From an uncultured Robinsoniella sp. (GTDB lineage: Bacteria > Bacillota > Clostridia > Lachnospirales > Lachnospiraceae), in contig UQGG01000036.1 in assembly GCA_900540475.1 (NCBI GenBank), positions 14,296 through 78,295 on the forward strand: DNA of 64,000 nucleotides, given 5' to 3'. The notes beneath the pieces were generated by a model. The model saw nothing but the letters and a program-made list of their open reading frames with translations, searched no databases and was not told where the DNA came from. Below, piece after piece: positions 59,200 through 64,000 of this stretch. Every line of letters starts with the position of its first letter. Position 1 is the first letter of the stretch. The position numbers were made by a program, and so were the translations under genes.

Positions 59200-60715
59200 C
59201 CGTTTTCACTCCTAACAAATTATTGATAATCACTTCCTGCGTCTTACGCCCGCCTTCCACCATGTCTTTCATTTCCCCTTCATACATGATATAGATCCTG
59301 TTACAAAGTCCCAGGAGTTCTTCCATTTCAGGCGATACCAGAATAACTGCCTTATTCTGCCTGGTGAGTTCATGAATCAGCTGGTATATCTCAAATTTTG
59401 CACCGATATCAATTCCTCTGGTGGGTTCATCCAAAAGGAAGATTTCCGTATCCCGAAGGAGCCATTTGGCTATGACGATTTTCTGCTGATTTCCACCGGA
59501 CAGTTTTTTTACATTCTGCCATAAGGAATAATAGTTCAGATTCATTTTTTCATTTATTTCATAGGATGCTTTCAGCTCTTCTTCATGATTTTGGAAGATT
59601 TTCATTTTTTTATATAATTGCATAGAAGCTAACGTGGTATTATCTTTGATATTGAATTTCATGTTCAGACCCAGGGTCCGCCTCTCATCCGGCACCAGCC
59701 CCATTCCCAGTTTCATAGCCTGAAGCGGGTTCCTGATTTTCACAGGCTTTCCCTTAATCAGTACCTCACCCTTTGTCACCGGGTGGCTTCCGAAAATTGC
59801 CTGTACCAATTCCGTTTTACCGGCACCCAGAAGTCCCGCCAGCCCTACTACCTCCCCGGCACGGACTTCCATATTGATATTTTTAAATGCCTTTGGTGAT
59901 GACAGGTCCTTCACTTCCAGAATCACCTCACCCAGATCGTCATTTAGTTTTGGATAGACATTGGTCAGCTCCCTGCCGATAATCATTTTTACCAGCTTGG
60001 AATTGTCAATATCCGCTACCTTTCCCGCATGGATGAAGCGCCCGTCACATAAGACCGTATAAGAATCACAGCAGGCAAAGACCTCATCCAGGCGGTGGGA
60101 AATATAAATAATTCCGATTCCCCTGCTCTTTAAAATATCAATAATTCTGAAAATATTCTGAATATCTTTTTCCTGCAGTACCGCAGTCAGTTCATCAAAA
60201 ACGATAATCTGTGGATTTTCAAGTATTGCCTTTGCCAGCTGGATAATCTGCTGCTGTGCCGTCCGAAGCCTTCTGACCGGCACATGGAGATCTACCTCGC
60301 ATTGCAGAAAATCCATTAATTCCTTCGCACGTTCCTCCAAGGCTTTCCAGTCAATGAACCCGTGTTTCCTCTTATACCGCCCCACAAAGATATTTTCTAC
60401 CCCATTCATATCTTCCATCAGGGTAAATTCCTGGTGTACGATGGCAATTCCTCTGCTCTGCGATTCCTTTACGCTGTAAGAGGGGATCTTAATCTGCTCC
60501 CCTTTCACAAAAAGTTCTCCCTTAGTCATCCGGTTCTCACCGGTAATGCATTTTGACAGGGTAGATTTTCCTGCGCCGTTTTCCCCGACCAGCGCATGGC
60601 ACTCCCCCGGCATCAGTGTAAAATCCACCTCAGACAAAGCCTTAACTCCCGGAAACTCCATGGTACAATTTTTTATTTGAATCAGTGGTGTTGTCTCTGT
60701 TTTTTTATCCGTCAT
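59192..60715 (-). CDS. Rbs-type sugar ABC transporter ATPase
   Basis: 507 residues with two ABC halves. Half 1 has GENGAGKST, LRTAQQQI and IIVFDELTAVLQ, where Pro of DEP is Leu and the switch region is altered, a usual variant of the weaker site. Half 2 has LLGAGKTE, LSGGNQQK and IFLLDEPTRGIDIG. It is an RbsA/MglA-type fusion that powers uptake of the ligand of the binding protein at the window edge. AAAGGAG precedes the start. Confidence 0.95.
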   Translation of the reverse strand: MTDKKTETTPLIQIKNCTMEFPGVKALSEVDFTLMPGECHALVGENGAGKSTLSKCITGENRMTKGELFVKGEQIKIPSYSVKESQSRGIAIVHQEFTLMEDMNGVENIFVGRYKRKHGFIDWKALEERAKELMDFLQCEVDLHVPVRRLRTAQQQIIQLAKAILENPQIIVFDELTAVLQEKDIQNIFRIIDILKSRGIGIIYISHRLDEVFACCDSYTVLCDGRFIHAGKVADIDNSKLVKMIIGRELTNVYPKLNDDLGEVILEVKDLSSPKAFKNINMEVRAGEVVGLAGLLGAGKTELVQAIFGSHPVTKGEVLIKGKPVKIRNPLQAMKLGMGLVPDERRTLGLNMKFNIKDNTTLASMQLYKKMKIFQNHEEELKASYEINEKMNLNYYSLWQNVKKLSGGNQQKIVIAKWLLRDTEIFLLDEPTRGIDIGAKFEIYQLIHELTRQNKAVILVSPEMEELLGLCNRIYIMYEGEMKDMVEGGRKTQEVIINNLLGVKTDE

Positions 60716-60737
60716 TCAACTTACTCCTTTACACACT

Positions 60738-62849
60738 CTACAGCCACAGCCATCCAAGCGCTTCCACCCCCGAGCAGATGATGTCTGCGTCCGGTGCTTC
60801 GGGATGTCTGATATTATGTATCAGCCTTTTTAACTCGTGATAGGGGAACATACAGCTTTTAACCCCTGTTTCGCCTACCGGATTCACATCAAAGAACAAC
60901 TCTTTTGCAATATCAAAATCCAGTTCACCCAGATATAAGATTTCATCCAGCAGTATATCCCTTTTAGCGGGCTGTTCCTCTTCTTCATAAGCAAGCGCTT
61001 TTAGAACCATCTCTATGATCACCGCGTTCCGGCGCTGTGCATTTTCCCACTTGTCAAAATGGGGCAGCCAGCAGCGCAATTTCGAATTCTGTCTCGCCTG
61101 TTCCTGTAGATACCTGATCTTTCTCAGGAGATTTTCATGGTTCTCTTTAGCCGCCAGAATCGCCGGAATATCGGACTGAGTCATTTTATTTTTCTGGAAT
61201 GGAAATGGGGTGGTATAGAGGGGAATCTGGCTCTCATGAATCGTCACCATATTTTTCATCACATAGAGAACGGTATCCCCCAAATCTCCAAAATTAATTT
61301 CACACGCCAGTTTATAAAATTCTTCTTCCTCCATCTGGGAGCCCCAGCCATAATTGCCGTGGGCAAACAAATGCATGCACAGGCCATACCATTCAAACAT
61401 AAATCCGTTAATACCGTGTACCCTCATTTTTGCACTGCCCCGGTGCTGCCGGATGTCCGTCTCGATTACCTGCACATTTGCCTCATCCTCATACCGGATT
61501 ATATTGGATTTAAAGGTACGGTACAGACGCCCCATGGTAGAGGTAATGGAGTTTGCTTCCGTATCCCGCCCCCAGATACGATCCCTGCCAAAGACTTCAC
61601 ACCATTTGGTAAATTCACCTTCGGGCACATACAGCCCCGGCGCCCAGAACAGCATAATATCTTCGGGCATGGACCCGGCACAGGCCTTTAAGAATTCTGG
61701 ATCCTTTTCCAGCGGAGGCTGTCTGAATGCCCGGATTCCAATCACTGCATTGGGGTTGATTTCCCGCACGGCTGTATAGATCTGATTCAGAAGCCACATA
61801 TTCGCCTTATGTTTTGCCTCTCCCGGTGAAGCGGTTCCCTCATGCCATCTCTTTTTACATGTTTCACATTCACAGAACCAAAACCCTTCCTCACTTTCCT
61901 CCAGGGTAAATCCATCAAATCCGATCCTGGCTATCTGCCTCATTGATTCCAGGATATAGTCCACCGTCCCCGGATAACTTAAGCACAGAGAATCAAAATC
62001 ATTTAAAAATTCTCCGGTTTCCGGCGGTTTCATCCTCGCCTGTGGATGCTTGATGGTGTAGGCGCCATTGTAAGAATTCAGCCCTGCATAGGCAAATATT
62101 TTTACCCCCAATTTATGCGCCAGCGCCGTAAAACGCTCCAGGAAAGGTTCTTCCAGATTTGGATGGGAATAACGGATGGTCAGCCATCTCCTGTTTTCAG
62201 CATTCCATATCTTCACCGGTATATTCTGGAACACCGTCTCTTCATAACCCGGCAGATCAAAGGGCCAATATCCATACAGCACCAGATTTAGCTGGTTAAT
62301 TTTATTATCCAGACAGATATTCAGGTACTGAACCCACTCTTCATACCCCCATAACTGGCTGTCAAATCCAATCCTCCCGTAACCGGCATACCAGGAAAAT
62401 GTCTGGGCAACTGCCCGGACCGGAATCAGGGGATAATCCATAATGCGGCAGCATGGGAGCAGAAATCCATCCTTTACGCCCCCAGCTATCAACTGCTTCA
62501 CCGAAGTGATGCCATGGATAAATCCTTCCTTATTTTCATAGTGTAAAAAGATGCCGTCCTGTCTGATTTCCAATACATAACCCTGGGTAAGGAACAACTC
62601 TCTGTCCTTGTCATCCACCTCAAATTCTTCCAGCGTGGGAATCAGACAGATACTGATCTCTCCTTCTTTCACACTCTCTCCCTGAAAAATACAGATTTCC
62701 GGATAGTTCCAGAATCTTAATCCGGCAATCTCCAATACATCTGCTGCAGGCTCACTGTCTTGTCTGTGCCATAAACGTATACTGGTAAACTCATCCGTAG
62801 TTCCTTCCAGTTCAACCAATTGCCTGGGTTCCGGCAGTAAATGAATCAT
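60738..62849 (-). CDS. GH20/GH84-like beta-barrel glycosidase of unassigned family
   Basis: 703 residues, no signal peptide. The start MIHLLPEPRQL and the following 130 residues are the GH20b-type N-terminal domain. A TIM-barrel follows (about 135-480): LPCCRIMDYPLIPVRAVAQTF, IGFDGFTLEESEEGFWFCECETCKKRW and IRYEDEANVQVIETDIRQHRG. The GH20 catalytic pair (GGDE) is missing; Glu residues of LEESEEGF are the best catalytic candidates, as in alpha-glucuronidase- or DUF4838-like proteins. A helical C-terminal region (about 500-700) is added. It should cleave the sugar brought in by the importer. AGGAGG precedes the start. Confidence 0.75.
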   Translation of the reverse strand: MIHLLPEPRQLVELEGTTDEFTSIRLWHRQDSEPAADVLEIAGLRFWNYPEICIFQGESVKEGEISICLIPTLEEFEVDDKDRELFLTQGYVLEIRQDGIFLHYENKEGFIHGITSVKQLIAGGVKDGFLLPCCRIMDYPLIPVRAVAQTFSWYAGYGRIGFDSQLWGYEEWVQYLNICLDNKINQLNLVLYGYWPFDLPGYEETVFQNIPVKIWNAENRRWLTIRYSHPNLEEPFLERFTALAHKLGVKIFAYAGLNSYNGAYTIKHPQARMKPPETGEFLNDFDSLCLSYPGTVDYILESMRQIARIGFDGFTLEESEEGFWFCECETCKKRWHEGTASPGEAKHKANMWLLNQIYTAVREINPNAVIGIRAFRQPPLEKDPEFLKACAGSMPEDIMLFWAPGLYVPEGEFTKWCEVFGRDRIWGRDTEANSITSTMGRLYRTFKSNIIRYEDEANVQVIETDIRQHRGSAKMRVHGINGFMFEWYGLCMHLFAHGNYGWGSQMEEEEFYKLACEINFGDLGDTVLYVMKNMVTIHESQIPLYTTPFPFQKNKMTQSDIPAILAAKENHENLLRKIRYLQEQARQNSKLRCWLPHFDKWENAQRRNAVIIEMVLKALAYEEEEQPAKRDILLDEILYLGELDFDIAKELFFDVNPVGETGVKSCMFPYHELKRLIHNIRHPEAPDADIICSGVEALGWLWL

Positions 62850-62875
62850 ATTCTTAAACCTCCTCGTCTTATGCC

Positions 62876-62906
62876 ATGAATGGCGGCTGTTGCCCCGCCA
62901 TTCATT
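62876..62906 (-). other. Intercistronic stem-loop after the binding-protein gene
   Basis: GAATGGCGG and CCGCCATTC form a 9-base stem around an 8-base loop. There is no T-run on the minus strand. Such hairpins after a first, binding-protein gene usually raise its transcript level over the downstream genes. Confidence 0.65.
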
Positions 62907-62958
62907 TTTCTTCCTATTTCTTCCTATACAATGAATGGTTCAAACAGGCTTTTATGCT

Positions 62959-64000
62959 CTATCCCAGCCAGGACCAGTTTTTCCATTCATAATCCCCAAT
63001 ATTATCCTTTGTAATGGCATCCGGTTCCGGAAGTTCATATTTTTCCGGCAGCTTTTCATTATTTACAAGCACCCGGTACATGGCATCTGTTGCCTGATAC
63101 CCCAGAACAACGGGATCCTGAAGCACCTCAGCCAGCCATTTGTCATTGCCTTTTTCTATCCATCCAAGTACATCAATATCCCCCGCAATACCGATAAACT
63201 TAATTTCTTCCCTGCCCTGTGCCACAGCTGCATTATATGCTCCGACTACTTCTGCGTCGTTATGGCCGCAGACCACATCTATGGATGCCTCTCTTTGCAG
63301 AACGTTTTCCATAAGGGTCTGTGCCGAATCACGGTTCCCGGCTCCGGTATCCCCTTCTTCAATTACATTTGCATCCGGGTATGCTGCAAGAACTGCTGAT
63401 TTAAATCCTTCAAAACGATCCTGTGAAACCTGTCCGGAAGTTGGACGTGAGATAAACAGGCATGTGGGATCCTTTTTTCCCAGCGTATCTAAATACTTTA
63501 CCGCTTCCTGCCCGGCTTTTTCTCCCAGGGCTTTCATATCATGCCCTACAAACGTAGACCAGACCACATCGCTGTCAGACTTTACTTCCTGTGCATAATC
63601 ACCTACGATAAAAGGAATCCCCTCACCCACATACTGCTTCATCGTAGGAATTGCGGAAGATGCGTCTGCCGGGAACAAAATGATGCCATCACATTTTGAT
63701 GCGACCATATTTTCAACATTTGTCAGCATCGTCTGTACATCGGACCTGGAATCTTCAAAGGAAAAATCTATATCTACGTTATTCTTTTCCCCATTCTCCG
63801 CCAGCCACTGCTTACAGCCATCGATTACTCCCTGATACCAGGTGTACGCTGTCAGTTCCATAATCGATACACCAATCTTTAATTTCTTTTTTTCACCGGC
63901 TGTATTGCCGTCAGCCGCTTTCGTTTCATTTGCCTGGGTCTCCCCGGTGGTGGCGGCAGCTGTAGCCTCTGTTTTTTTTTTTTTCAGCTTTTTAAATGAA
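62959..64000 (-). CDS. Rbs-type sugar-binding protein, N-terminus cut by the window edge
   Basis: The frame is open from the stop at 62959 to the window end, so the start codon and probable signal peptide lie outside. The internal ATG at 63861 is inside the first strand (LKIGVSIMELTAYTWYQGVIDG). The type I binding domain is otherwise complete (SKCDGIILFPADASSAIPTMKQYV, ILFISRPTSGQVSQDRFEGFKSAV, IDVVCGHNDAEVVGAYNAA). Before it is a tether rich in Thr, Ala, Glu and Lys, ending at a run of 13 A (T on the + strand) near 63972-63984. It is the first gene of the 54.5-64 kb operon. The ligand is unknown. Confidence 0.9.
   Translation of the reverse strand, partial: SFKKLKKKKTEATAAATTGETQANETKAADGNTAGEKKKLKIGVSIMELTAYTWYQGVIDGCKQWLAENGEKNNVDIDFSFEDSRSDVQTMLTNVENMVASKCDGIILFPADASSAIPTMKQYVGEGIPFIVGDYAQEVKSDSDVVWSTFVGHDMKALGEKAGQEAVKYLDTLGKKDPTCLFISRPTSGQVSQDRFEGFKSAVLAAYPDANVIEEGDTGAGNRDSAQTLMENVLQREASIDVVCGHNDAEVVGAYNAAVAQGREEIKFIGIAGDIDVLGWIEKGNDKWLAEVLQDPVVLGYQATDAMYRVLVNNEKLPEKYELPEPDAITKDNIGDYEWKNWSWLG

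Overview
The window looks like chromosome of a low-GC Gram-positive gut anaerobe, most likely a Lachnospiraceae-type Clostridium relative (inferred, not proven). The grounds are strong AGGAGG ribosome-binding sites, TTGACA/TATAAT promoters with 17-bp spacers, membrane-bound AraC regulators, ABC sugar importers, an ECF sigma/zf-HC2 anti-sigma pair and short palindromic intergenic repeats. No rRNA, tRNA, CRISPR array, phage or intact insertion sequence was seen. Almost everything concerns finding, importing and cutting up carbohydrates.

Layout. 1-1022: end of an AraC regulator. 1108-9330 (-): a CUT1 importer (two permeases and a large binding lipoprotein, no ATPase), a membrane AraC regulator and two URO-D-fold proteins. 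9658-16530 (-): GH38 mannosidase, an alpha/alpha-barrel candidate glycosidase and a tandem URO-D/URO-D fusion. 16766-17446: a gutted Rpn/PD-(D/E)XK protein. 17983-24612 (-): GH43-type protein, OmpR-type regulator, sensor kinase and MacB-like ABC exporter, split by a large palindromic repeat. 24853-26204 (+): AraC regulator and VOC protein. 26529-34394: a divergent locus with a LacI-type repressor fused to a solute-binding domain facing an alpha/beta hydrolase and a four-gene Rbs-type importer. 34431-38386 (-): ArsC-like protein, YwbE, membrane protein plus TetR, D-serine ammonia-lyase, and remnants of an AraC regulator and an AGCS symporter fused by deletion. 38625-42957: aldolase, PfkB kinase, AraC regulator and a xylose-isomerase-like protein. 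43050-49864 (-): URO-D protein, dehydrogenase remnant, aldolase, FGGY kinase, dehydrogenase, DeoR regulator and phosphofructokinase-like kinase. 50282-51415 (-): ECF sigma/anti-sigma. 51638-54226 (-): P-type metal ATPase, DUF6110-like protein and a 26-residue peptide behind a Fur-like box. 54538-64000 (-): Rbs-type importer, GH20-like protein, rhamnose mutarotase, ASRT-family protein, creatinase-like and creatininase-like proteins and a sugar acetyltransferase.

How the parts fit. Each block follows the same plan: a regulator, an importer or hydrolase, then kinase, isomerase or aldolase enzymes. Two features do not fit textbook sugar catabolism and are the best candidates for undescribed biology. 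The first is repeated recruitment of URO-D-fold proteins (five domains in four genes) into glycan operons. The second is the 54.5-64 kb operon, which joins a rhamnose-type mutarotase and an ASRT small-molecule-binding protein to a metal-site-deficient M24 protein and a creatininase-family amidohydrolase. Two dispersed palindromic repeat families also run through the window, and copies of one supply the stop codons of two genes.
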